Origin: Acidimicrobiales bacterium | GTDB taxonomy: Bacteria; Actinomycetota; Acidimicrobiia; Acidimicrobiales; MedAcidi-G1 | NCBI GenBank assembly: GCA_028823445.1 | Contig: JAPKBH010000019.1 | Span: 1-32,769, forward strand | Reading direction: 5' to 3' | DNA: 32,769 nt | Part shown: positions 8,025 through 15,961 of the stretch, one piece after another | How the letters are laid out: each line of letters starts with the position of its first letter | How positions within the stretch are numbered: the first letter of the stretch is position 1 | Notes under the pieces: generated by a model | What the model was told of the DNA's origin: nothing | What the model saw: only the letters and a program-made list of their open reading frames with translations | Databases searched by the model: none | Position numbers and translations under genes: made by a program

Positions 8025-8474
8025 ATGATTTGGTTTTTTGTCGCCCTTGGGGCGTTGTTGGTGTTGGCTGTTGCCTTTTGGGCGGTCGGCTCGGCAGTGG
8101 GCCGTTTAGAGGGCACGGTGGTGCCCACAGTGTTCGAAGTTGACGATGCCGTCGATTGGGTGGCCGAGTGCTTGCCCGAAGAAGCAGCGGGTCAACTCAC
8201 CCGTGACGAGGTGGTTTTGATCACCCGATGGTGGCTTGATTCTTTTAACCAAGCGGGTCTGGCTTCGCCTTTCGGCAAAGAACTAGGCGATGAAGCGCTG
8301 ACCGAAGACACCGGTCGTCAAGTGGCAGAACTTGATGACGCGGTGGATTACGTGGTGGCTAAGGCTCTGGCACTTGAAGAACCGTTGGATGCGGTGTCGG
8401 TGGTTGTAGCGGTGGACCTCCTCGGGGTTTACCTGGCCGAAATGGGTGCCGTTGATCAAGCCGGCGAGAAGTAG
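8025..8474 (+). CDS. Small single-pass membrane protein of unknown function with an internal repeat
   Basis: This 149-aa protein has one N-terminal membrane helix (about residues 2-24) and an acidic, probably helical cytoplasmic part. The motif VDDAVDWV (39-46) recurs as LDDAVDYV (103-110), suggesting an internal duplication of a short helical unit. I do not recognise a family. There is no ribosome-binding site. A TACTCT box (8015-8020) lies just 4 nt before the ATG, a little close for a leaderless start. It is followed 9 bp later by GDP-fucose synthase on the same strand, so the two may be co-transcribed, but no functional link is evident. Confidence 0.7.
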   Translation: MIWFFVALGALLVLAVAFWAVGSAVGRLEGTVVPTVFEVDDAVDWVAECLPEEAAGQLTRDEVVLITRWWLDSFNQAGLASPFGKELGDEALTEDTGRQVAELDDAVDYVVAKALALEEPLDAVSVVVAVDLLGVYLAEMGAVDQAGEK

Positions 8475-8483
8475 TGTTAACTC

Positions 8484-9434
8484 ATGCTTGATCGTCACGC
8501 ACCAGTGTTTGTTACCGGCCACCGTGGTTTGGTGGGCTCGGCGGTTATGCGCCGTTTGGCCGCTGAGGGGTTCACCAACTTGTTGACCGCTTCACGGCAA
8601 GAACTCGACTTGCGGGATCAGTCTTCGGTGGATGCTTGGTTTGCCGAGCACCAGCCCCAGTACGTGTTTTTGGTGGCCGGCACGGTAGGAGGCATTGGCG
8701 CTAATAGCAGTCGCCCGGCCGATTTTCTTTACGACAACTTGATGATTCATGGCACGGTGGTTCACGCCAGTTACCAAAATAAAGTAGACAAGCTGCTTTA
8801 TTTGGGGAGTTCTTGTATCTACCCTCGGCTCGCTGAACAACCCATTGTCGAAGAGTCTTTGTTGTCGGGCCCGCTGGAGCCCACCAACGAGGGCTACGCC
8901 TTGGCGAAAATTGCCGGAATCAAACTGTGCGAAAGCTACCGTCGTCAGTACGGTTGCGATTTTATTTCGGCGATGCCCACCAACTTGTATGGGCCTGGCG
9001 ACAATTTTGATTTGGAGGGCGGCCACGTGTTGCCGGCGCTTATCCGGCGTTTTCACGAAGCCAAAGAGGCCGGCGTCAACCAAGTGCAAATTTGGGGAAC
9101 CGGGTCGGCTTGTCGAGAGTTTTTACATGTCGATGACCTTGCTGATGCTTGCTTATTTTTGATGGATAATTATTCCAAAGCCGGTCACGTCAATGTGGGT
9201 ACTGGGATTGATGATTCCATTGCGGCTTTGGCGCAGCAGGTACGAGACTTGGTGCATCCCGAAGCCGAAATTACTTACGACACCACGAAACCCGACGGCA
9301 CCCCACGCAAGGTTTTAGAGGTAAGCAAACTTACTGAGTTGGGGTGGACAGCCAAAACCGAGTTGGCCGATGGTTTAGCAAACACTTATGCCTGGTTTTT
9401 GCAAGCCCTGGCCGATGGTACGGCTCGGCTTTAA
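8484..9434 (+). CDS. fcl: GDP-L-fucose synthase
   Basis: This 316-aa extended SDR converts GDP-4-keto-6-deoxymannose to GDP-L-fucose by 3,5-epimerisation and NADPH reduction, supplying fucose for surface glycans. The NADP-binding motif is TGHRGLVGSA (11-20). The catalytic set is Ser109 and Cys111 in LGSSCIYP, Tyr138 and Lys142 in YALAK, and His181 in GGHVLP. Each lies two residues after its counterpart in the E. coli enzyme. GTGSACREFLHVDDLA is also diagnostic. GDP-mannose 4,6-dehydratase is not adjacent. The stop overlaps the converging HhH-GPD gene by four bases. The assignment is secure. Confidence 0.95.
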   Translation: MLDRHAPVFVTGHRGLVGSAVMRRLAAEGFTNLLTASRQELDLRDQSSVDAWFAEHQPQYVFLVAGTVGGIGANSSRPADFLYDNLMIHGTVVHASYQNKVDKLLYLGSSCIYPRLAEQPIVEESLLSGPLEPTNEGYALAKIAGIKLCESYRRQYGCDFISAMPTNLYGPGDNFDLEGGHVLPALIRRFHEAKEAGVNQVQIWGTGSACREFLHVDDLADACLFLMDNYSKAGHVNVGTGIDDSIAALAQQVRDLVHPEAEITYDTTKPDGTPRKVLEVSKLTELGWTAKTELADGLANTYAWFLQALADGTARL

Positions 9435-10015
9435 TCCTGTTTAGATTTTTTAGCGGCCTTTTGGGCTTTTTTCCATTGGCGCACCGTGGCCAGTGCTTCG
9501 GGGCCATCAATGTCGGCTACCGAGCGGGGTACTTCGTCTGCGAAGGCTCCGGCGTATTTCTGCCATCCTTCGGTAGGGACACCCATCCGTTTGGCCAGCA
9601 AAGCGATAAAGATTTTAGTTTTTTCTTCGCCATAGCCCGGAAGGGCTCGTAAACGTTTGGCCAGTTCTTGCCCGTCGACGTTTTGCCAGAGTTCGCTCGG
9701 GTCGCCGTGGTAGTGGTCTACCAAGTGTTGGCAGAGGTCTTGGATGCGCCGCCCCATGGAAGCCGGAAAACGATGTATGGCGGGTTTTTGGCAGCACAGG
9801 GTGACAAAAGCTTCCGGTTCGTAATCGGCTATGGCCTGGGCGTCAAAACCGGTGAGGCGTTCTTGCAAAGTGGCGGGCCCTCGAAATGCCCATTCCATTG
9901 GTACTTGTTGGTCCAGTAACATGCCGACCAACAGGGCGAGCGCATTGCTGTTGAGGAGACGGTCGGCTTCGGGGTCGCCGGTGATGGCCAGAGTGCCTTT
10001 GGGGAATGCGTTCAT
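9431..10015 (-). CDS. HhH-GPD family DNA glycosylase-like protein
   Basis: This 194-aa protein resembles the uncharacterised actinobacterial HhH-GPD base-excision repair group. The helix-hairpin-helix is LPGYGEEKTKIF (125-136); the N-terminal helices include LLVGMLLDQQVPMEWAF (28-44). There is no C-terminal Cys4 Fe-S loop as in Nth or MutY, and the C-terminus is Lys-rich. The conserved catalytic aspartate expected about 18 residues after the HhH lysine is not obvious: the stretch reads GVPTEGWQKYAG. The activity is therefore uncertain. Its ATG overlaps the aceE stop by four bases, so it is translated with pyruvate dehydrogenase E1, an odd pairing. The stop overlaps the converging fcl gene. 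Confidence 0.85.
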   Translation of the reverse strand: MNAFPKGTLAITGDPEADRLLNSNALALLVGMLLDQQVPMEWAFRGPATLQERLTGFDAQAIADYEPEAFVTLCCQKPAIHRFPASMGRRIQDLCQHLVDHYHGDPSELWQNVDGQELAKRLRALPGYGEEKTKIFIALLAKRMGVPTEGWQKYAGAFADEVPRSVADIDGPEALATVRQWKKAQKAAKKSKQD

Positions 10016-12759
10016 GAGGTGGATCTTCCTACGCCGTGCCCGGTCGCTGGGACGGTGTCGTGGCGGCCCGGGTCGGGAGACTCCGGGTCGATGCCGTAAA
10101 GGGCAATAGCTTTGTTAACGGTTTCTAAGGGGATTTCTCCGGCGGTGGCCAGGGCATGAAGCACGGCCACTACCACGTGGGCCATATCGACTTCGAAGAA
10201 ACGCCGGAGGGCTTCTCGGGTGTCGCTGCGGCCAAAACCATCGGTACCTAACACGGTAAAGGGGCGCGGTATCCAGCGAGAAACCTGATCGGCTACTAAT
10301 TGTTGAAAGTCGGAGACCGCCACTAAGGGTCCTTGCCCGTCGTTGAGTACTTGCGTAACGAGGGGTTCTTGAGGGGCGTCTTCGGGGTGTAAACGATTTA
10401 GGCGGTCTGCCTCTTGGGCTTGTTCGCGTAAACGTTTGTAAGAGGTCACGCTCCACAGGTCGCAACTTACGTCCCAACGGGTAGCCAACTCGGCGGCGGC
10501 ATCTCGGGCTGCTTGGTGGGCGGAACCAGAAAACATGATGCCTGCTTGGTGGGTGCATTCGGGGCCGTCGGCCCAACGGTAAATGCCGTTCACAATGTCG
10601 GTTTTGGAAATGTTGTCGGGGCGGGCCGGCATTTCGTAGGGCTCGTTGTAGAGGGTGAGATAGTAGAAAATGTCTTCGTTTTTGAGCGGGTCAGCGTGGC
10701 CATACATGCGGTGTAGGCCGTCATCAACTATGGCGCCTAATTCGTAGGCAAAAGCTGGGTCGTAGGCCTGGCAGGGGGGCACGGTGGTGGCCAATACCAA
10801 ACTGTGGCCGTCCTGGTGTTGAAGGCCTTCGCCAGCCAGGGTGGTTCGCCCGGCGGTAGCGCCTAATAAGAAACCGCGGGTGCGGGCATCGGCCGCCGAC
10901 CAGATCAGGTCGCCTACCCGTTGAAAACCGAACATGGAATAAAAAGTAAAGAAGGGAACCATGGGTACGCCAAGGTTGGCGTAACTGGTGCCGGCGGCAA
11001 TAAAACTCGAGAGCGAGCCGGCTTCGGTGATGCCTTCTTCTAAGAGTTGGCCGTCGGTGTCTTCGCGATAAGACAACAGGAGTTCGTGGTCGATGGGTTC
11101 GTAAAGTTGACCGAAGGGTGCGTAAATGCCGAACTCTCGAAACAAGGAGTCCATACCGAAAGTTCGGGCCTCGTCGGGCACGATGGGCACTACCCGGGGG
11201 CCAAATTCTTTGTCCCGCATGAGGTCACGCAACAAGTTGGTTAAGGCCATGGTGGTTGACACCGGGCGCCCTTGTGACCCTTTGGTGAGCCCATCAAAGA
11301 CTGAAGGGTCAGGCATGGTAAGCGGCCGGCGTTCGCGGATGCGTCGCTTGGGGATAGAGCCCCCTAAAGCTCGGCGGCGCTGCATCATGTATTGGTATTC
11401 GTCGCTGTCTTCGCTGGGCCGCAGATAGGGGGCCCGGTCGCCTTCAAGAAGTTCTTCGGGAATGTCTTCGGTTAGTTGTAGGCGTTCTCGTAGAGCCAAC
11501 AGTTGTTCTTTGGTCATTTTTTTAATTTGGTGAGTGGCGTTACGGGCTTCAAGCCCTTCGCCGAGGGTCCATCCTTTAACCGTTTTGGCCAAAATAACTG
11601 TGGGAGCATCGTTTTCTTCGGTGGCTGCTTTGTAAGCGGCGAAAACTTTTTGATAATCGTGGCCCCCGCGGGGAAGGTCTTCTATTTCTTTATCGGTTAG
11701 GTGGCTAACGAGTTCGCCAAGGCGTGGGTCAGGTCCAAAAAAGTTTTCGCGCACATAACTGGCGGGCTCAATAGCTAAGCGTTGAAATTCTCCGTCCACA
11801 GTGGTGTTGAACTTGTTGAGCAGCACCCCGTCGGTGTCTTTTTGAATAATCTCGTCCCACACCGAGCCCCACACGACTTTGATGACGTTCCAACCGGCAC
11901 CGCGAAAAACACCCTCGAGTTCTTGAATGATTTTTCCGTTGCCCCGTACTGGCCCGTCGAGGCGTTGCAGATTGCAGTTGACAATCCAAACAAGGTTGCC
12001 CAGTTTGGCGCGTCCGGCCAAAGAAATTGCGCCTAAGGTTTCTGGTTCGTCACATTCGCCGTCGCCTAAAAACGAAAATATTCGACTGGATGAGGTGTCG
12101 TCAAGGCGCCGATCAGTTATGTATTTGTTGAAACGAGCGTGGTAAATGGAGTTGATGGGTCCGAGCCCCATAGAAACTGTGGGGTATTCCCAAAAGTCAG
12201 GCATGAGCCGAGGGTGGGGGTAACTAGACAGGCCGCCGCTTTTTACTTCCATGCGGAACCGATTGAGGTGTTCTTCTTCGAGTCGGCGTTCTAAAAAGGC
12301 TCGGGCATAAACCCCGGGGGCGGCGTGCCCTTGAAAGTAAACGTGGTCACCGGGTTGGCCGTCGTCTTTGCCACGGAAAAACCAGTTGAACCCCACTTCG
12401 TAAAGGGTGGCCGAAGAGGCAAAGGTTGAGAGGTGTCCGCCAATGCCGTCGGCTGTTTTGTTGGCGTTTATGACCATGGCGGCGGCATTCCAGCGAATAA
12501 AAGACCGGATGCGCCGTTCGAGTTCTTCGTCGCCGGGAAACCATGGCTGATCGGAGGGGGAAATAGTGTTGATGTAGGGCGTCCAAGTGGGAGGTGCGTT
12601 GCCTACGTTGAGGGTGCCGGCTCGTTCCATCAACTTGGCCAACATAAAGCGCGCTCGGCGGCGACCGGAACGATCTACCAGGGAATCAAAAGAATCAAGC
12701 CATTCGCCGGTTTCTTCCGGGTCGCTGTCGGGGAGTTGATTGGTGAAACCATCGATCAT
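10012..12759 (-). CDS. aceE: Pyruvate dehydrogenase E1 component, homodimeric type
   Basis: This 915-aa thiamine-diphosphate enzyme decarboxylates pyruvate and passes acetyl groups to the E2 lipoyl domain. The ThDP/Mg motif is GDGECDEPETLG followed by NCNLQRLDGPVRGN. GHLSTFASSATLYEVGFNWFF and the C-terminal GTDGFGRSDTREALRRFFEVD are near-identical in style to AceE of E. coli and mycobacteria. Length is normal (887-930 aa). The ATG at 12757-12759 begins MIDGFTNQLP; no strong ribosome-binding site precedes it. E2 and E3 are not adjacent, as is usual in actinobacteria. It heads a two-gene unit with the overlapping HhH-GPD gene and is divergent from rnhA. Confidence 0.96.
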   Translation of the reverse strand: MIDGFTNQLPDSDPEETGEWLDSFDSLVDRSGRRRARFMLAKLMERAGTLNVGNAPPTWTPYINTISPSDQPWFPGDEELERRIRSFIRWNAAAMVINANKTADGIGGHLSTFASSATLYEVGFNWFFRGKDDGQPGDHVYFQGHAAPGVYARAFLERRLEEEHLNRFRMEVKSGGLSSYPHPRLMPDFWEYPTVSMGLGPINSIYHARFNKYITDRRLDDTSSSRIFSFLGDGECDEPETLGAISLAGRAKLGNLVWIVNCNLQRLDGPVRGNGKIIQELEGVFRGAGWNVIKVVWGSVWDEIIQKDTDGVLLNKFNTTVDGEFQRLAIEPASYVRENFFGPDPRLGELVSHLTDKEIEDLPRGGHDYQKVFAAYKAATEENDAPTVILAKTVKGWTLGEGLEARNATHQIKKMTKEQLLALRERLQLTEDIPEELLEGDRAPYLRPSEDSDEYQYMMQRRRALGGSIPKRRIRERRPLTMPDPSVFDGLTKGSQGRPVSTTMALTNLLRDLMRDKEFGPRVVPIVPDEARTFGMDSLFREFGIYAPFGQLYEPIDHELLLSYREDTDGQLLEEGITEAGSLSSFIAAGTSYANLGVPMVPFFTFYSMFGFQRVGDLIWSAADARTRGFLLGATAGRTTLAGEGLQHQDGHSLVLATTVPPCQAYDPAFAYELGAIVDDGLHRMYGHADPLKNEDIFYYLTLYNEPYEMPARPDNISKTDIVNGIYRWADGPECTHQAGIMFSGSAHQAARDAAAELATRWDVSCDLWSVTSYKRLREQAQEADRLNRLHPEDAPQEPLVTQVLNDGQGPLVAVSDFQQLVADQVSRWIPRPFTVLGTDGFGRSDTREALRRFFEVDMAHVVVAVLHALATAGEIPLETVNKAIALYGIDPESPDPGRHDTVPATGHGVGRSTS

Positions 12760-12843
12760 TCTTTAATCATGCCAGATTTGAAAGTGTTTAGGGAGGAAAG
12801 AAAAACCGTAGGCAGTTAGTCGTGTCTTGTAAGGTCGGAGGCT

Positions 12844-13287
12844 ATGGAAGAAACCCGCACGGTGGCGTACACCGATGGAGCATGTTCAGGAAACCCCGGG
12901 CCGGGGGGCTGGGCGTGGGTTATCCCCGATGGAGCGTTTGCGGCCGGTTTTGACCCAGACACCACCAACCAGCGCATGGAGTTGCGGGCCACTTTGGAAG
13001 CGCTACGGGCGTTGGAGGGGCCGTTGCTTATTGTCAGCGACTCAACGTATGTGGTGCATTGTTTTCGTGATAGTTGGTGGCGAGGGTGGCAGCGCCGCGG
13101 CTGGGTGAATAGCCAAAAAAAACCGGTGGCTAACCAAGATTTGTGGAAGCCGTTGATTGACCTTTATGTGGCTCGCGGCAATGTGGATTTTGAATGGGTC
13201 AAGGGGCATTCAGGTGACCGTTGGAACGATGAAGCTGACCGTTTGGCGGTAGAGGCCGGCCAGCGTCAAATCAATTTGCAGGGTTAA
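12844..13287 (+). CDS. rnhA: Ribonuclease HI
   Basis: This 147-aa enzyme cleaves RNA in RNA:DNA hybrids. All catalytic residues are visible: Asp11 in YTDGACSGNPGPGGW, Glu46 in NQRMELRA, Asp66 in SDSTYV, His122 in KGHSGD and Asp132 in NDEADRLA. The basic handle helix is shortened (WWRGWQRRGWVNSQKK). GGAGG at 12837-12841 lies only 2 nt from the ATG and AAGG at 12831-12834 lies 9 nt away, so the ribosome-binding site is unusual. The 3' end overlaps the converging COG0523 gene by 17 bp. The assignment is secure. Confidence 0.95.
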   Translation: MEETRTVAYTDGACSGNPGPGGWAWVIPDGAFAAGFDPDTTNQRMELRATLEALRALEGPLLIVSDSTYVVHCFRDSWWRGWQRRGWVNSQKKPVANQDLWKPLIDLYVARGNVDFEWVKGHSGDRWNDEADRLAVEAGQRQINLQG

Positions 13288-14164
13288 GTTGATTTAACCA
13301 TTTGATTAAAGCAGCCCGGGGGGTTCCGGGGCGAGCGATGGCCACCACGGTGTTGAGGGTCTGGTCGCTGGGGTGTGGGCGTAACACCAGGTTGGGGCCA
13401 AAGAGTTGTACGTCGGTTTGGTTTTCGGCCCGGTCAGAGATTTTCACCAAGCCTTTGGCGCGGATGACTCCGGTGGGGCGGGTTTTGGCCCAAAGGTCAA
13501 GGATGGATTTATCGACAGTCTTATTGAGAACGACCGAGGCAGTGAGGTAGTCAACGGGCGCTGGGTCGGAGTCGGTTCCTTGTGGGGGAAGCCCGTATAA
13601 AAGGGCGGTAGCCACCGGTGATTCTAAAACCGGCGCCTGGTGTTTGGTAGCCAACCATTGAGTTGCTTCCTCGACTTGTGGGCTATCCATAAGGTCGGTG
13701 TGGGTTAGGAGCAGGAGATCTGCTCCTTTGATTTGAGCGAGAACGGTTTCGCCGACGTAAGGGTCTTCGGCTCGCTGCATGATGCTTTGGCCGTTGACTA
13801 AAACAACGACTCCGTCGGAATAAAAGCCAGGGGACTGGCCCCAGAGGGCTACTTTGGCGGGCTGGCCAACGCCGGAGACTTCAATGACGACCCGGTCGAG
13901 ACGGTGAGCGTTTTCTTTAACGGTGTCAAGGGCCGAAGCAAAACCATCGGCCAGCGAACAGCAGATGCATCCGTTGGTCAGGCTTATGGTGTCGCCATCG
14001 TGGCTGGTGATCAAACTTTGATCAATGTTTACGTCGCCAAAGTCATTGATGAGCAGAGCGAGGCGCTCGCCTTGAGAGTCAGCCAACAGTCGGTTTATGA
14101 GGGTGGTTTTTCCGGCTCCGAGGTAACCGCCAATAACGGTGAGTGGTAGTGGAGATTGTTTCAT
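13271..14164 (-). CDS. COG0523 (CobW/ZNG-type) metallochaperone GTPase
   Basis: This 297-aa G3E GTPase has Walker A GGYLGAGKTT (12-21), the family's metal-binding CICC (66-69) in NGCICCSL, and EVSGVGQP (95-102) at the switch region. The base-recognition NKxD motif reads THTD (154-157), a noted variation. There is no His-rich loop. A C-terminal CobW-C-like domain follows from about 200. COG0523 proteins load Zn, Co or other metals into client enzymes. The ATG at 14162-14164 is only 2 bp after the stop of the upstream amidohydrolase, so the two are coupled and the amidohydrolase is the obvious client candidate. A longer frame to 14473 only overlaps that gene and is rejected. Confidence 0.88.
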   Translation of the reverse strand: MKQSPLPLTVIGGYLGAGKTTLINRLLADSQGERLALLINDFGDVNIDQSLITSHDGDTISLTNGCICCSLADGFASALDTVKENAHRLDRVVIEVSGVGQPAKVALWGQSPGFYSDGVVVLVNGQSIMQRAEDPYVGETVLAQIKGADLLLLTHTDLMDSPQVEEATQWLATKHQAPVLESPVATALLYGLPPQGTDSDPAPVDYLTASVVLNKTVDKSILDLWAKTRPTGVIRAKGLVKISDRAENQTDVQLFGPNLVLRPHPSDQTLNTVVAIARPGTPRAALIKWLNQLNPAN

Positions 14165-14166
14165 GA

Positions 14167-15795
14167 CTAGGCGGAGGGGAAAGTTTTTCCACCCAGCATG
14201 GTGCCCCATACGCCGATATTGCGTAATTCCATGGGGTCCTCTAGGAAGGGATCGGCTTTCAGCACGGCCAAGTCGGCAAACTTTCCCGGGGCGATAGAGC
14301 CAATTTCGTGATCCATTTTGAGTTGGTAGGCCGCTCCGATGGTGATGGCCTGAAGCGCTTCGTACACGGTGATGCGTTCCTTGGGTCCAAGAGTTTGACC
14401 GCTGGAGGTCACACGGTTCACGGCGGACCAAGCTACGTGTAGCGATCCCAAGGGGGTGACCGGGGCATCGCAATGCATGGAGAGTGGCACGCCAAGATCG
14501 AGGGCGGTGCGGGCGGAGTTCATGCGAGCGGCGCGGTCAGGGCCCACGGTGGAGGTGACGTGTTGATCCCCCCAGTACCAAGTGTGATTGGAGAAAATGT
14601 TGGCGCACATGCCAAGACTTTTAATACGTTTATATTGAGCGGGAGTGGTGAGTTGGCTGTGTTGCACGGTGTAGCGGTGGTCAAAGCGGGGGGTTTCGGT
14701 AAGGAGCTCTTGCACGCTGTCGAGAAACACGTCGACGGCCTGATCACCGTTACAGTGCGCATGAATTAAGAGACCGGCTTCATGGAAGGGACGCAGCAGG
14801 TCGGTGACTTGTTCGGGCGGTACCAGCCACAGGCCGTTGGGACGGTCATTTAGGTAGCCGGGCCAATTGAGGCGGGCGGTGTAGCCCTGGATGGAACCGT
14901 CTAAAACTACTTTGACGTGGCCAAAACGGAGCTTGTCGCTGGACTTTTGGCGGGTGGCGGTTACCGCTTGGAGGTCGGTAGCGGGGTTGCCCATATTGAA
15001 GATGGAGACTCGGGCGGGGAATTGTGAGTCATTAACGATTTTTTGCCATTGGGCAATGGTGGCTGGGTCAGTTGAGGTGGGATTACCAAGGTCGGTAAGG
15101 GTGGTGATGCCGGCCTGATTGGCGAGTTGACCCAAACCTTGTATGGCGTGCTCTGCCCGGAGACGCCCCCAAAAGGAGCGAAAGGGTTTTCCGGCTAACG
15201 ACATGGCGGCCGGTTCTTGAAGTTCACCAATGGGCCATCCTGCCCCATCTTTGGGAACGCCTTCCATAGTGGTGTCGGGAGTGATGCCTTGGGCTGTCAT
15301 GAGGGCATTGTTGACGGTGGCTATGTGCAGGCTGGCATGCATGACAAGAATTTCCCGGTGGGCGGAGACTTGATCTAGGTGGCTACCGGCCAAGTGTTCA
15401 CCTTCAAAGTAAATGGGGTCGACGCCCCAAGCAAGGAGAGGCTCATTGGGGTCGAGAAGAACGGCCTCGGCCTGGCGGAGTCGGTTGAGTACGTCTTCAA
15501 TATTTTTACAACCCGCCCACGTTTTACCTTGGGGGTCGGTTTGGTCAAAGAAACCGCAGTAGGTGTGCATCCAGAGTCCACCGGCATAACTATGGCTGTG
15601 GGCCTCTACAAAACCGGGTAAGAGAGTGTGGGTGGCAAAGGTGTTGTCAACGGTGTAGTCGTCAAGAACGCTGAGTTCATCAAGGGACCCGATGGCCAAA
15701 AAACGCCCATCACGAACCGCTACTGCTTGAGCAGTGGGCCGCGACTGGTCCATAGTGTAAATAGCGGCCGCCGGGTAAATGACTGTTTTAGACAT
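14167..15795 (-). CDS. YtcJ-like amidohydrolase (Amidohydro_3 family)
   Basis: This 542-aa metal-dependent hydrolase belongs to the amidohydrolase superfamily, related to YtcJ/NfdA N-substituted formamide deformylases. Metal-site elements: AHSHSY (HxH at 66-68), VKVVLDGSIQG with the likely carboxylated Lys, HAHCNGDQAVD, VQHSQL, and MHCDAPVTPLGS, followed by the C-terminal GSIAPGKFADLAVL. No signal peptide is seen, so it is probably cytoplasmic. The ATG at 15793-15795 is chosen because TAGAGT lies 7 nt upstream, the pattern of a leaderless promoter. In-frame ATGs up to 15882 would run into a palindromic repeat. It is followed 2 bp later by the COG0523 GTPase. The substrate is unknown. Confidence 0.88.
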   Translation of the reverse strand: MSKTVIYPAAAIYTMDQSRPTAQAVAVRDGRFLAIGSLDELSVLDDYTVDNTFATHTLLPGFVEAHSHSYAGGLWMHTYCGFFDQTDPQGKTWAGCKNIEDVLNRLRQAEAVLLDPNEPLLAWGVDPIYFEGEHLAGSHLDQVSAHREILVMHASLHIATVNNALMTAQGITPDTTMEGVPKDGAGWPIGELQEPAAMSLAGKPFRSFWGRLRAEHAIQGLGQLANQAGITTLTDLGNPTSTDPATIAQWQKIVNDSQFPARVSIFNMGNPATDLQAVTATRQKSSDKLRFGHVKVVLDGSIQGYTARLNWPGYLNDRPNGLWLVPPEQVTDLLRPFHEAGLLIHAHCNGDQAVDVFLDSVQELLTETPRFDHRYTVQHSQLTTPAQYKRIKSLGMCANIFSNHTWYWGDQHVTSTVGPDRAARMNSARTALDLGVPLSMHCDAPVTPLGSLHVAWSAVNRVTSSGQTLGPKERITVYEALQAITIGAAYQLKMDHEIGSIAPGKFADLAVLKADPFLEDPMELRNIGVWGTMLGGKTFPSA

Positions 15796-15802
15796 GCCAG
15801 TT

Positions 15803-15808
15803 ACTCTA
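15803..15808 (-). promoter_or_regulatory. Candidate -10 box for a leaderless amidohydrolase transcript
   Basis: On the minus strand TAGAGT fits the actinobacterial TANNNT -10 pattern and is followed by 7 nt and then the ATG at 15795. No SD-like sequence precedes that ATG. No good -35 is seen. The palindromic cluster at 15847-15887 lies about 40 bp upstream of the box, where an activator or repressor could bind. Confidence 0.4.
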
Positions 15809-15846
15809 GATGCCATAATCAAACCACCCCAACTCGCCACACCTCC

Positions 15847-15887
15847 GTGACATGGTGTCGGAGACATGGTGTCGAACACCATGTCAC
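15847..15887. repeat. Cluster of three GACATGGTGT units, two direct and one inverted
   Basis: GACATGGTGT occurs at 15849-15858 and 15863-15872, and its inverse ACACCATGTC at 15876-15885. The outer copies form an exact 12-bp inverted repeat (15847-15858 with 15876-15887). The inner pair forms a near-continuous palindrome with a 3-base centre (CGA). The cluster lies upstream of the amidohydrolase on one strand and contains the ATG (15881) of the small plus-strand ORF on the other. It may be an operator, or in RNA a hairpin hiding that start codon. Confidence 0.75.
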
Positions 15888-15961
15888 TCAGTGGGTGGCT
15901 GAAGGGAACGGATTGGGAGGTTAAGGTGGAGGTACCGAGGAAAGGAGGTGGTCCAAATTAG
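15881..15961 (+). CDS. Candidate 26-codon leader-type ORF ending in RKGGGPN
   Basis: The frame starts at the ATG inside the palindromic cluster and encodes 26 residues: MSLSGWLKGTDWEV, then KVEV, then PRKGGGPN, ending in two consecutive TAG codons (15959-15964). The codons for RKGGGP form the 16-nt run GGAAAGGAGGTGGTCC (15939-15954), which is complementary throughout (two G-U pairs) to the canonical 3' end of bacterial 16S rRNA. No ribosome-binding site precedes the ATG. No plus-strand gene follows until 16649. The extreme SD-like run suggests a regulatory leader peptide or translation-sensing RNA rather than a functional protein. Expression is unproven, and I cannot place it in a named family. 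Confidence 0.45.
   Translation: MSLSGWLKGTDWEVKVEVPRKGGGPN

Noticed and set aside
14165-14473. N-terminal extension of the COG0523 GTPase
   Set aside because: It lies wholly inside the amidohydrolase coding region, has no family similarity, and the ATG at 14164 starts exactly where COG0523 proteins begin.
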